Below, in pieces: positions 1-5,859 of a DNA stretch of 6,025 nt. The translations under genes were made by a program, and so were the position numbers. The stretch is from contig CAIYYQ010000268.1 of assembly GCA_903930505.1 (NCBI GenBank), positions 1 to 6,025 of the forward strand, in the 5' to 3' direction. Within the stretch, counting starts at the first letter, position 1, and the number at the start of each line of letters is the position of its first letter. Below the pieces are notes generated by a model that was not told where the DNA came from, ran no database searches, and saw nothing but the letters and a program-made list of their open reading frames with translations. The stretch comes from Methanobacteriota archaeon. Its GTDB lineage: Archaea > Thermoplasmatota > E2 > DHVEG-1.

Positions 1-61
1 AGACGGAGGTGATACTACAGCGGTAACAACTGGCGTATTTGATATATTAACCGCATTGTAA
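1..61 (+). CDS. C-terminal end of an upstream gene (partial)
   Basis: A reading frame open from the window edge (codons from base 2) ends at TAA 59-61 and gives the 19-residue tail DGGDTTAVTTGVFDILTAL. Gene order suggests a tail terminator/completion or head-tail connector protein, since that normally precedes the tail tube gene. The visible residues are too few to recognise a family. Its end overlaps the open frame of the HNH remnant by about 11 bases in the +1 frame. The product is unknown; that it is coding rests on its position and an uninterrupted frame to the edge. Confidence 0.45.
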   Translation, partial: DGGDTTAVTTGVFDILTAL

Positions 62-62
62 G

Positions 63-92
63 GAACCACCGAATAGGAATAGGTGGAATTCG
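63..92 (+). other. Short imperfect stem-loop at the HNH deletion boundary
   Basis: CCACC (66-70) pairs with GGTGG (82-86) across an 11-base loop. Flanking GAA (63-65) can pair with TTC (89-91) if AA (87-88) is bulged. No T-run follows, so an intrinsic terminator is not supported. It lies just after the upstream gene's stop and just before recognisable HNH sequence begins. It may be a chance structure or leftover intergenic sequence. Confidence 0.2.
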
Positions 93-264
93 CATAATAT
101 TGATTGTTTGGATTTAGATCATATAAATAATGATGGATACATATGGAGAAAAGAAAATCCAAATTTTTCTAAAAATCCATATTTTCACTTACAAAAACTT
201 AATTATCCGGTGGATTATCAAGTCTTATGTAAGAATTGTAATTGGCAAAAACATTTAATAAATA

Positions 265-272
265 AAGGAGGA
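265..272 (+). promoter_or_regulatory. Ribosome binding site of the tail tube gene, inside the HNH remnant
   Basis: The AAAGGAGG stretch, with GGAGG at 267-271, lies 9 bases before ATG 281 and is the strongest Shine-Dalgarno site in the window, as expected for an abundant structural protein. In the HNH frame the same bases encode Lys-Gly-Gly near the end of that remnant. The HNH insertion therefore either carried this site with it or reads into the original one. Confidence 0.8.
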
Positions 273-280
273 AAAAAATA

Positions 281-1168
281 ATGAGTTCCCTAGGGATGCC
301 TTTCCAAGGCAAGTTATGGTATTATGTCGAGACCTCATACGGTAGTGGTCCATCTTCAACGGGAGAATTACCAATATCTGTTAAAGTTCTCGATGCAAAA
401 CCAGGCGTAGGCGATAAACACAAAAAACTAAGAGGAATTGATAAACCAGAAGCAGACATTCTCTTAGAACAATGTACTGATCATACTTTTCATCTTGAAT
501 ATATCCCACAGGTTGGAGATACACTATTCGAGGATGCAGTTATTCGTGATAGCGGTGATTGTTCATTAAAATCATTAGCATTCGTTTTAGTAACAAACGA
601 CTGTCTTGGTTCTGATCAATCATTCTATCTGATATCAGGTGCAAAGTGTAAGACCGCACGAGTATCCTCAAGTCACAATACAGAATATATGTATGTGATG
701 GATTTCTCGGTTGAAAGTATTGTAACCGATGATTCACTTAGTGGTCCATCTGAACCATCTTCACCATTAGTGGGAGATATATGTGCATTTAATATTGCCG
801 GATCAATCACAAAAGACGGTAATGATTTTGCATATATTCTAAATTCAATTGATGTCACAATAGATAATGGGATAAAAGACTATTGGGATCACGATTCACT
901 TGAAAAACAATTTGCTATCGAAGGTGAATTGAATATTGAAGGATCGGTAGACATCTCATTGGATGAGGGTGGTGCAATGCACTTCGATGATGTCCTATCA
1001 CAATCGGATTTTACCATTGAATTGAATCTTGGTGATTCTGGTGCACCGCAGATTACATTAGCGGGTTGCAAATGGAAGAACAGTTCAATCGATGTTAATA
1101 TATCCGGTGATGATATGAAAGAATCAGCACCATTTACTGGAACAACAATCGCATATAGCACTGTTTAA
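281..1168 (+). CDS. Major tail (tail tube) protein, apparent two-domain form
   Basis: The product (295 aa) would polymerise into stacked rings forming the tube through which DNA passes. Evidence is position (directly before a frameshifted chaperone pair and the tape measure), acidic beta-rich composition, and a C-terminus typical of phage tube proteins: GCKWK at 262-266, SGDDM at 275-279 and APFTGTTI at 283-290. The chain seems to be two related halves joined by a Ser/Pro linker (about 151-163, SLSGPSEPSSP). YLISGAKCK (116-124) followed by ...MDFSVESI lines up with ITLAGCKWK (258-266) followed by ...APFTGTTI. Such tandem tube domains are known in phage T5 pb6, where three subunits make a pseudo-hexameric ring. 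The duplication here is my inference by eye. ATG 281 is fixed by the strong upstream ribosome binding site. The tube assignment is firm from context; the exact family is less certain. Confidence 0.85.
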   Translation: MSSLGMPFQGKLWYYVETSYGSGPSSTGELPISVKVLDAKPGVGDKHKKLRGIDKPEADILLEQCTDHTFHLEYIPQVGDTLFEDAVIRDSGDCSLKSLAFVLVTNDCLGSDQSFYLISGAKCKTARVSSSHNTEYMYVMDFSVESIVTDDSLSGPSEPSSPLVGDICAFNIAGSITKDGNDFAYILNSIDVTIDNGIKDYWDHDSLEKQFAIEGELNIEGSVDISLDEGGAMHFDDVLSQSDFTIELNLGDSGAPQITLAGCKWKNSSIDVNISGDDMKESAPFTGTTIAYSTV

Positions 1169-1178
1169 TTTGATGATT

Positions 1179-1196
1179 GGGGGATTCATCACCCCC
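1179..1196 (+). terminator. G5/C5 hairpin after the tail tube gene; possible terminator or mRNA stabiliser
   Basis: GGGGG (1179-1183) and CCCCC (1192-1196) form a perfect stem with an 8-base loop, starting 10 bases after the stop codon. Only a weak T-rich stretch follows (ATTCTTTA, 1199-1206), so full intrinsic termination is doubtful. A partial terminator or 3'-end stabiliser here would give more tube protein than chaperone and tape measure, a common need in tail operons. An alternative stem, TGATGA (1171-1176) with TCATCA (1186-1191), overlaps it and would exclude it. Confidence 0.45.
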
Positions 1197-1221
1197 GCAT
1201 TCTTTAATCTACAGGAATAGT

Positions 1222-1238
1222 ATCGGTTCAAATCCGAT
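1222..1238 (+). other. tRNA T-arm-like stem-loop
   Basis: ATCGG (1222-1226), TTCAAAT (1227-1233), CCGAT (1234-1238): a perfect 5-bp stem with a 7-base loop matching the tRNA T-loop consensus. The following bases GGATTGA (1239-1245) have no complementary TCAATCC at the expected distance upstream. No standard D-arm or 7-base anticodon loop can be drawn, although ATTC (1199-1202) can pair with GAAT (1215-1218). It is not a complete tRNA gene. It may be a tRNA fragment or chance. Confidence 0.3.
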
Positions 1239-1268
1239 GGATTGAAATAATAGAGGAGATGAAAATAA

Positions 1269-1622
1269 ATGGTTGAATATAGTTTAAAATTTGTGAACGG
1301 TGGAAAGACGTTCAGTATGCCCGAGTGGACCGTTAGAAAACATGAATCATTACTTGAAGAAATGATTCCATATGATGAAAAACTAACCGCAATGAAGATA
1401 TCACAAAAGGAATATGATAGGATTTATCGTATAAAAATGATACTATTATCAGTAAATGAGATTGATCCAAAAGTAACAGAAGAAAGTCTTAGTACAATGC
1501 ATCCTGATGATTTTATTGAACTATGGATTGCAGTTTATAATTCTGGAAAGAAAGGAATTTCTAGGAAAGAATCCTCGGATTTTCAGAACGGGGAAAAGAC
1601 CCCGATATCAAAATCAGTTTAG
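1269..1622 (+). CDS. Tail assembly chaperone, short form (gpG-like)
   Basis: This 117-aa mainly helical protein sits between the tail tube and tape measure genes, where nearly all long-tailed phages encode the chaperone that binds the tape measure and recruits tube protein. It should act only during assembly and be absent from the mature tail. The chain has an N-terminal beta-like segment with KFVNGGKTFSMPEW (about 7-20), then helical sequence with a DPKVTEESLSTMHPDDFIELW region (about 66-86), and a polar tail from about residue 93 that overlaps the frameshift zone. ATG 1269 follows GAGGAG (1253-1258) at good spacing. Function rests on gene order and the overlapping -1 frame rather than recognised sequence similarity. 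Lambda gpG is the functional model, not a claimed homologue. Confidence 0.8.
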   Translation: MVEYSLKFVNGGKTFSMPEWTVRKHESLLEEMIPYDEKLTAMKISQKEYDRIYRIKMILLSVNEIDPKVTEESLSTMHPDDFIELWIAVYNSGKKGISRKESSDFQNGEKTPISKSV

Positions 1623-1840
1623 AAGAACAACTACAAAATATGAAAACATGGAGATATAAAGTATATCTTCAAGTTGGAAATATGTCTGATATATTAAATA
1701 TGAGTCTATGTGATTTTCGATCTGTAATAGATGAAATGATACATGAGAATACACCAATGGATAAACGGTTTAAAAAACAGAGTAAGTCACAGAAACAGAT
1801 GATCAGACGGCAAAAAGAAATTGTTAGACGGGTGAAATAG
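1269..1840 (+). CDS. Tail assembly chaperone, -1 frameshift fusion (gpGT-like)
   Basis: After the short-form stop (TAG 1620-1622) the -1 frame continues as convincing coding sequence to TAG 1838-1840, one base before the tape measure ATG. That frame is open from 1565 and reads GKDPDIKISLEEQLQNMKTW across the overlap. Its first ATG (1640) lacks a ribosome binding site, so it is best read as the downstream part of a ribosomal -1 frameshift, as in lambda G/GT. If the slip is at GGAAAAG (1592-1598), the join is 1269..1598 plus 1598..1840, giving a 190-aa fusion. The added part is hydrophilic, with VYLQVGNMSDILNMSLCDF centrally and a strongly basic end (KRFKKQSKSQKQMIRRQK). In the lambda model the T domain contacts the tube protein while the G domain coats the tape measure. 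The coordinates cover both frames; the precise slip site is inferred. An independently started 66-aa protein from 1640 is possible but less likely. Confidence 0.75.
1589..1604 (+). promoter_or_regulatory. Putative -1 frameshift site with hairpin
   Basis: In the zero frame the bases read GGG GAA AAG ACC. A -1 slip on G-GAA-AAG (1592-1598) moves the tRNAs to GGA and AAA, similar to the lambda GGGAAAG site, but with a G-U wobble at the middle base of the P-site codon. The same bases form a hairpin: CGGGG (1589-1593), loop AAAAGA (1594-1599), CCCCG (1600-1604). Most of the slippery bases lie in the loop rather than 5-8 bases upstream of the structure. Other slip points in the 1565-1620 overlap are A-AAA at 1610-1613 and T-TTT at 1580-1583. 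The shift itself is well supported; its exact site is not. Confidence 0.55.
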
Positions 1841-1841
1841 T

Positions 1842-4800
1842 ATGGCAGGGGATATCGAGAAAAAAATAACCATAAAGTATGATAGTAAAGGATTACCAGA
1901 ACTTACCCGTCAGACTGAAAACTATAGTCGTAGTCTTAAAACCGTAACTACAACAAATCAGACTCTTAATCAACAGACAGGTAAATGGGATGTACAAAGT
2001 CAAACAATTAAAAGTACCACAGGAGTAATGGGTGGTTTAAAATCTCAGTTAACAAGTACAATGATGAGTTATATTGGTCTTAATGCTGCGATCAGTATGG
2101 GATCACAGGCATATGAAGAACTTCGTAAATGGATAGATGCATCAGTTGTATCATACCGAGCATTTGAATATCAGATTGCAGAAGTAAGTTCTATCCTAGA
2201 TAGAACATCTAGAGAAACATTACCGTCATTAGAAGTTGGTATATCATCATTATCAATTAAATATGGTCAATCTGTTGGTGATCTTACAAAAGGTTTATAT
2301 GAAATAGTTTCAGCAGCATTTAATGTAAAGGATGCTATGAACCTATTGACAGTTGTGACGAAGGCATCGATAGCGGGATTGACAACAGTTACCGGTTCGG
2401 TTAATACCATTACTGGTGTATTAAATGCTTATGGTTTATCTGCTGCACATGCATCTGAAGTATCTGATATTTTATTTGAATCGGTTATTCGTGGTGTATT
2501 CACATTCAAAGACCTAGAATCAGCATTAGGATATGTTACACCCATTGCTGCAAATGTTGGTGTTTCACTCGAAGAAGTATCTGCTGCAATGGCAACCGCA
2601 ACACGTCAAGGACAACATATCGATTCAGTTACTCGAGGATTAGGACTTTTGATGCAGGAAATTGTAAATCCAACAAAGGAAGCATCAGATGCAGCACGAA
2701 AATATGGTATTGATATGTCTGCAACCGCATTACGAATTAATGGTTTAACTGGATTCTTCAAACAGTTACATGAAGCAACCACAAAATATGGTACTCAGAT
2801 ATTACCAGAATTGATTGGTAATATGAGAAGTCTTAGAGTTGCAATGGCATTAGCCGGTGAAACAGGAATTGAAGGGTTTACTGAGGATTTAAATTTGATG
2901 GCAACCGCAACAGGAAAGACGGATGCAGCATTAGCATCGATGATGAATACCCAAAAGATAATGTCAGATATACTTACACAATCAATGGAAAAAGTGAATA
3001 GAAGTATTGGTGAAGCATGGACAGGTGTTGATATCTGGTGGAAAAAGGCACAACTATGGTGGGGAACATTATTATCCGGTGGTGATGCAGATAAGGCAGT
3101 ACGTGGATTTGATTCTGCGGTTGAGGCAATGAGACAATCATATATCCAAAATATTATTGAACCTGCAAAAACAGGAGAAAAAACAATATTTGATAAAATA
3201 CAAGACTTAACAATACCATCAACTATAACATCCGCATTCTCTGAATTAATAAAAGAGACCATGAAATTTGATGATGTTAAAGAATATCTTGATATAACCG
3301 ATCAGGTAGATTCATTGAATAAGGAAGCAACGGCAGCGACAAACGCACAACTAGCAATAGCATCATTACAGTATCAGATAGGTTTACATCCTATTAATGC
3401 TGAGGCCGGACAGACTGCATCAAATATAACTATGAAACAGACAGGTATTGATGAGAAGGAATTAGAATTAGCAAATAAATCATTAACAGATTTAGGTTTA
3501 CCAACCATTAATTTAACTATGGATATGGATGATTTGGGTAATGTTCTCGCAGATGTTAATACACGGAGTGGTGAACTTACCGGTTCACTTGAGGGTTTAA
3601 TAAATAAGGAATCGGCCTTAAGACCAACAATTGATCAGTTTCAGTCAGCATTTGAGGATATGGCATCAAGTATAAATACATATAAGGAGAATATTGTTGG
3701 ACTAAGATCAGAATTAGCAGACCTTGAAGAACAACTACATACAGTATATAAAGGTTTTGAGGGTAAACTTAGATTCGAACTTGAGGTTAAAATAAATGAG
3801 AATGCTATGGATCAATTCCAAGAGTATTCTAATATGGCAGCAAAATATGGATCGGAATATATTAATGAATGGACAAATGTATTCGATGAATATGGTAATA
3901 ATATGAGTGATGTTCTCAGAACTATTTATGAGTATAATGATGCACTCGCTGAACAGACACTAGAACAGGAACGGGCAAAGAATGCAGCACGAGAACTTGA
4001 TATCCAGATGGAACAGAATAATATTGAGATGCTTAAACTACAACTTATTGGTATGATGAGGCGTAGAGGAAATACCCGTGCGGAACAACGAGAGATGAAG
4101 GCAATAGAGATAGAGAATACTAAGATACGGATTCAACAGATGCAAACACAGTATGATGAGGAAATAAAAAATACCGAATCAGAGAACGATGCAAAGAAAA
4201 CTGCATATGAGGAAGCACAGAAGATTCTTCAAGAATATACCGACTATGAAAAACATCAACTATGGTTATTAAAAGATACCCGTGCAGAAGATATTGCCGA
4301 TTTACGACAGAATATTATAGATCAGGAAACATTATATGCAACTAGAACACAGATGTTACAGGATGAATATAAGAAACTGAGTGATATGGAATCACGATAT
4401 ACACAGACACTTATTGCAGTTGCTAGTGATCCGGAACTTGCGGAGATGTATAAAAAATTCTTTGGTATATCCGCAATAGAACAGGCACGATTAGCGTATG
4501 AGGATTATACTACATTCATATCACAGAATCCACCACCTGGGGGAATGGGAGGAATTGGAGGTATCGGTGGAGTTGGTGGTGAAGTTACACCAGTAACAAC
4601 ATATAAGGTGATATCGGCAGAGAAAAAGGGTTGGAGAGCCGGTGTTTCAACATATGGTTCAATAACTTCATCAAGTGGTCTTACGAAGAACTATGATATT
4701 GCGTTAAGACAGAATTCAGAACTCAGTACATTAAAACTTGGTGATACTATAGGATGGCAGCGTGGTACTACATTCATACCGGAAACGGGGATGTATAAAT

Positions 4801-4994
4801 TGCATAAATATGAACAGGTCGTTCCCGCAGGTGTAGGAGAGGGTAGTACAACTAATTCTATTGTTGTAAATATTAATAATCCATATATTGCAAATGATTA
4901 TGATGTTGTAAAGATGGCGCGTACTCTTGAAAATATTATGAGAGCAAATATTACAGACAAAAAATTCGGTAAGAATAAACATCGGATGGCATGA
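1842..4994 (+). CDS. Tail tape measure protein
   Basis: The 1050-aa product spans the tail lumen, sets tail length and is released with the DNA. By the 0.15 nm per residue rule it implies a tail of about 160 nm. About residues 120-340 form the conserved TP901-type tape measure core, with LYEIVSAAFN, SIAGLTTVTGSVN, FKDLESALGYVTPIAANVG and LLMQEIVNPTKEAS. Weakly hydrophobic patches occur near 74-87 and 160-200. Two Trp pairs (399-400 and 406-407) precede a Gly/Asp turn. Coiled coil is likely at about 611-640 and, most strongly, 697-857 (Glu/Lys/Gln-rich). A Pro3 plus Gly-rich hinge (897-913) leads to a beta-rich C-terminal region with PETGMYKLHKYEQVVPAG (980-997) and an IVVNINNP segment near 1007, typical of tape measure C-termini. 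No muralytic or peptidase domain is seen. ATG 1842 follows the chaperone-fusion stop by one base, with GGGTGA (1830-1835) as ribosome binding site. The assignment is firm. Confidence 0.95.
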   Translation: MAGDIEKKITIKYDSKGLPELTRQTENYSRSLKTVTTTNQTLNQQTGKWDVQSQTIKSTTGVMGGLKSQLTSTMMSYIGLNAAISMGSQAYEELRKWIDASVVSYRAFEYQIAEVSSILDRTSRETLPSLEVGISSLSIKYGQSVGDLTKGLYEIVSAAFNVKDAMNLLTVVTKASIAGLTTVTGSVNTITGVLNAYGLSAAHASEVSDILFESVIRGVFTFKDLESALGYVTPIAANVGVSLEEVSAAMATATRQGQHIDSVTRGLGLLMQEIVNPTKEASDAARKYGIDMSATALRINGLTGFFKQLHEATTKYGTQILPELIGNMRSLRVAMALAGETGIEGFTEDLNLMATATGKTDAALASMMNTQKIMSDILTQSMEKVNRSIGEAWTGVDIWWKKAQLWWGTLLSGGDADKAVRGFDSAVEAMRQSYIQNIIEPAKTGEKTIFDKIQDLTIPSTITSAFSELIKETMKFDDVKEYLDITDQVDSLNKEATAATNAQLAIASLQYQIGLHPINAEAGQTASNITMKQTGIDEKELELANKSLTDLGLPTINLTMDMDDLGNVLADVNTRSGELTGSLEGLINKESALRPTIDQFQSAFEDMASSINTYKENIVGLRSELADLEEQLHTVYKGFEGKLRFELEVKINENAMDQFQEYSNMAAKYGSEYINEWTNVFDEYGNNMSDVLRTIYEYNDALAEQTLEQERAKNAARELDIQMEQNNIEMLKLQLIGMMRRRGNTRAEQREMKAIEIENTKIRIQQMQTQYDEEIKNTESENDAKKTAYEEAQKILQEYTDYEKHQLWLLKDTRAEDIADLRQNIIDQETLYATRTQMLQDEYKKLSDMESRYTQTLIAVASDPELAEMYKKFFGISAIEQARLAYEDYTTFISQNPPPGGMGGIGGIGGVGGEVTPVTTYKVISAEKKGWRAGVSTYGSITSSSGLTKNYDIALRQNSELSTLKLGDTIGWQRGTTFIPETGMYKLHKYEQVVPAGVGEGSTTNSIVVNINNPYIANDYDVVKMARTLENIMRANITDKKFGKNKHRMA

Positions 4995-5527
4995 GTATGA
5001 GGATCGGAGAAATCAACAATACCCTTAAACCATCAGTTCCTTATCTGGAGTATTATGGTGCGAACTTAACAATTGTGTTAGGTTTTCCCGATTGGAACAA
5101 CATCATGTGGTCTGTGGAACAGGTATGTACATCTGACTTCACATATGAATCAGATGGTTCAACTGGTGGCATCAGGATACAGACAACCGGTATATACAGA
5201 TTAGACCTAGAACTTGGTTTTGACTGTACTCCGGCAGGTGGTAATGTTCTAGTAATGACCAGGATTCTTAATAATGGTTCTGAACTCATAGGATCAAGAT
5301 CGTGTGGATTATCATACTATCTTCAACTTAATTCATCAAAGACTGTTTATCTAAAAAAGGGAGACATCATAACTACAGAATTTCAAACAACGGATGATAC
5401 AATTTTTATTATGGATATCAATGAACCGGATGAAATTTATTCACGATTTAGAATTACATTTATTCCTTTTGGTGGATTTAATAATGGTTTTGGTGGTAAT
5501 ATTATTAATAGGGGAATTAGGCGTTAA
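4991..5527 (+). CDS. Predicted jelly-roll tail-tip or fibre protein (C1q/TNF-like)
   Basis: This 178-aa, beta-rich protein starts inside the tape measure stop (ATGA overlap at 4991-4994), implying translational coupling; ATG 4997 is an alternative start. Residues 60-160 show a pattern typical of C1q/TNF-like beta sandwiches: TTGIYRLDLEL (65-75), an R-I-NNGSELI strand-turn (91-100), SKTVYLKKGDIITTEF (116-131) and a final FRITFIPF strand (153-160). A Gly/Asn-rich tail (161-175) ends in basic residues. Such trimeric jelly rolls are common in virion decoration and receptor-binding proteins. Its place directly after the tape measure suggests a tail-tip or host-recognition role. Fold and role are inferred from pattern only; it could instead replace the distal tail protein usually encoded here. 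No signal peptide or membrane segment is seen. Confidence 0.6.
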   Translation: MSMRIGEINNTLKPSVPYLEYYGANLTIVLGFPDWNNIMWSVEQVCTSDFTYESDGSTGGIRIQTTGIYRLDLELGFDCTPAGGNVLVMTRILNNGSELIGSRSCGLSYYLQLNSSKTVYLKKGDIITTEFQTTDDTIFIMDINEPDEIYSRFRITFIPFGGFNNGFGGNIINRGIRR

Positions 5528-5529
5528 AC

Positions 5530-5859
5530 GTGTTTAATTCAAAAAAATATCTGAAAAACTATTCAAAAAAATATCCAGAACGGATAAAAAAATATGCAAA
5601 AAAAGCAAAAAGAATATATTTGGATAAAAGAAAAGAATTGATAAAAGAATTAAAAATTAACGGTTGTGCAATTTGTGGATATAATAGATGTCAACATTCA
5701 TTAGATTTTCATCATTCAAATCCAGAAGATAAACTTTTTAGAATAGGATTATCAAATATTGGTCATAATTATACAATTGAAAAAATAATAGATGAAGTAA
5801 ATAAGTGTATATTGGTATGTGCGAATTGCCATAGAGAAATAGAAAATGGGGGTATTTAA
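5530..5859 (+). CDS. Small HNH endonuclease (homing-type)
   Basis: The 109-aa product has a Lys/Tyr-rich basic N-terminal helical region (1-45, likely DNA contact), a first zinc pair C46-x2-C49, the catalytic LDFHH motif (58-62), NKCILVCANCHREIE (91-105) with the second zinc pair C97/C100, and the final His H101. All core ββα-metal residues are present, so it looks intact. It would nick or cut DNA and probably promotes its own spread between related viruses as a free-standing homing endonuclease. The start is GTG 5530, two bases after the previous stop; the frame is closed by TAG at 5518-5520 and no other start fits. The ribosome binding site is weak, which suits low expression. It is much richer in A and AAA-Lys than its neighbours, suggesting recent arrival. 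Its stop directly abuts the next ATG (TAAATG). Confidence 0.9.
   Translation: MFNSKKYLKNYSKKYPERIKKYAKKAKRIYLDKRKELIKELKINGCAICGYNRCQHSLDFHHSNPEDKLFRIGLSNIGHNYTIEKIIDEVNKCILVCANCHREIENGGI
5848..5852 (+). promoter_or_regulatory. Ribosome binding site of the gene at 5860, inside the HNH gene
   Basis: GGGGG lies 7 bases before ATG 5860 and encodes part of the Gly-Gly near the C-terminus of the HNH protein. This parallels the site at 265-272, where an HNH frame also ends by reading through the next gene's ribosome binding site. Confidence 0.55.

Larger units (their letters stand above)
51..281 (+). pseudogene. 5'-truncated HNH endonuclease remnant
   Basis: The frame is open from base 51 (after TAA 48-50) to TAA 279-281. 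It encodes LDLDHINNDG at about 108-137, then QVLCKNCNWQK at about 219-251, followed by a Lys-rich tail. DHI(N) with a downstream LCxNCN is the core of small phage HNH nucleases: the DH histidine is catalytic, the CxxC binds zinc, and the last His is replaced by Asn as in HNN variants. The usual N-terminal basic helix and first CxxC pair are missing. No ATG or GTG occurs in frame, and the only TTG (108-110) lies inside the motif. Recognisable similarity starts near base 93. Upstream of that are only the overlap with the previous gene and a short spacer. It therefore looks like a relic whose 5' half was deleted. Its stop shares one base with the tail tube ATG (TAATG), and its last codons contain that gene's ribosome binding site. 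A functional product would need a frameshift from the upstream gene or a non-standard start, which I consider unlikely. Confidence 0.72.

Noticed and set aside
5..13. GGAGGTGAT, a near-perfect Shine-Dalgarno sequence
   Set aside because: No ATG, GTG or TTG follows at suitable spacing, and the bases encode Gly-Gly-Asp in the upstream gene's frame.
1171..1196. H-type pseudoknot from the two overlapping stems
   Set aside because: There are zero bases between the 3' strands of the stems, too few to span a 6-bp helix.
1171..1246. Complete tRNA gene around the T-arm-like motif
   Set aside because: No acceptor-stem partner for GGATTGA, no D-arm and no 7-base anticodon loop could be drawn.
1640..1840. 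Independent 66-residue gene starting at ATG 1640
   Set aside because: There is no ribosome binding site and the coding signal extends upstream of the ATG, so it is treated as the frameshifted part of the chaperone fusion.
2795..3262. Long open frame on the - strand (155 codons)
   Set aside because: It lies wholly inside the tape measure gene, is antisense, and has an unconvincing Ile/Ser-rich product; it is a shadow of the coding strand.
4539..4584. GGA/GGT-rich tract as a DNA repeat or CRISPR-like element
   Set aside because: It is the codon repetition of a Gly-rich protein hinge inside the tape measure, with no spacer structure.
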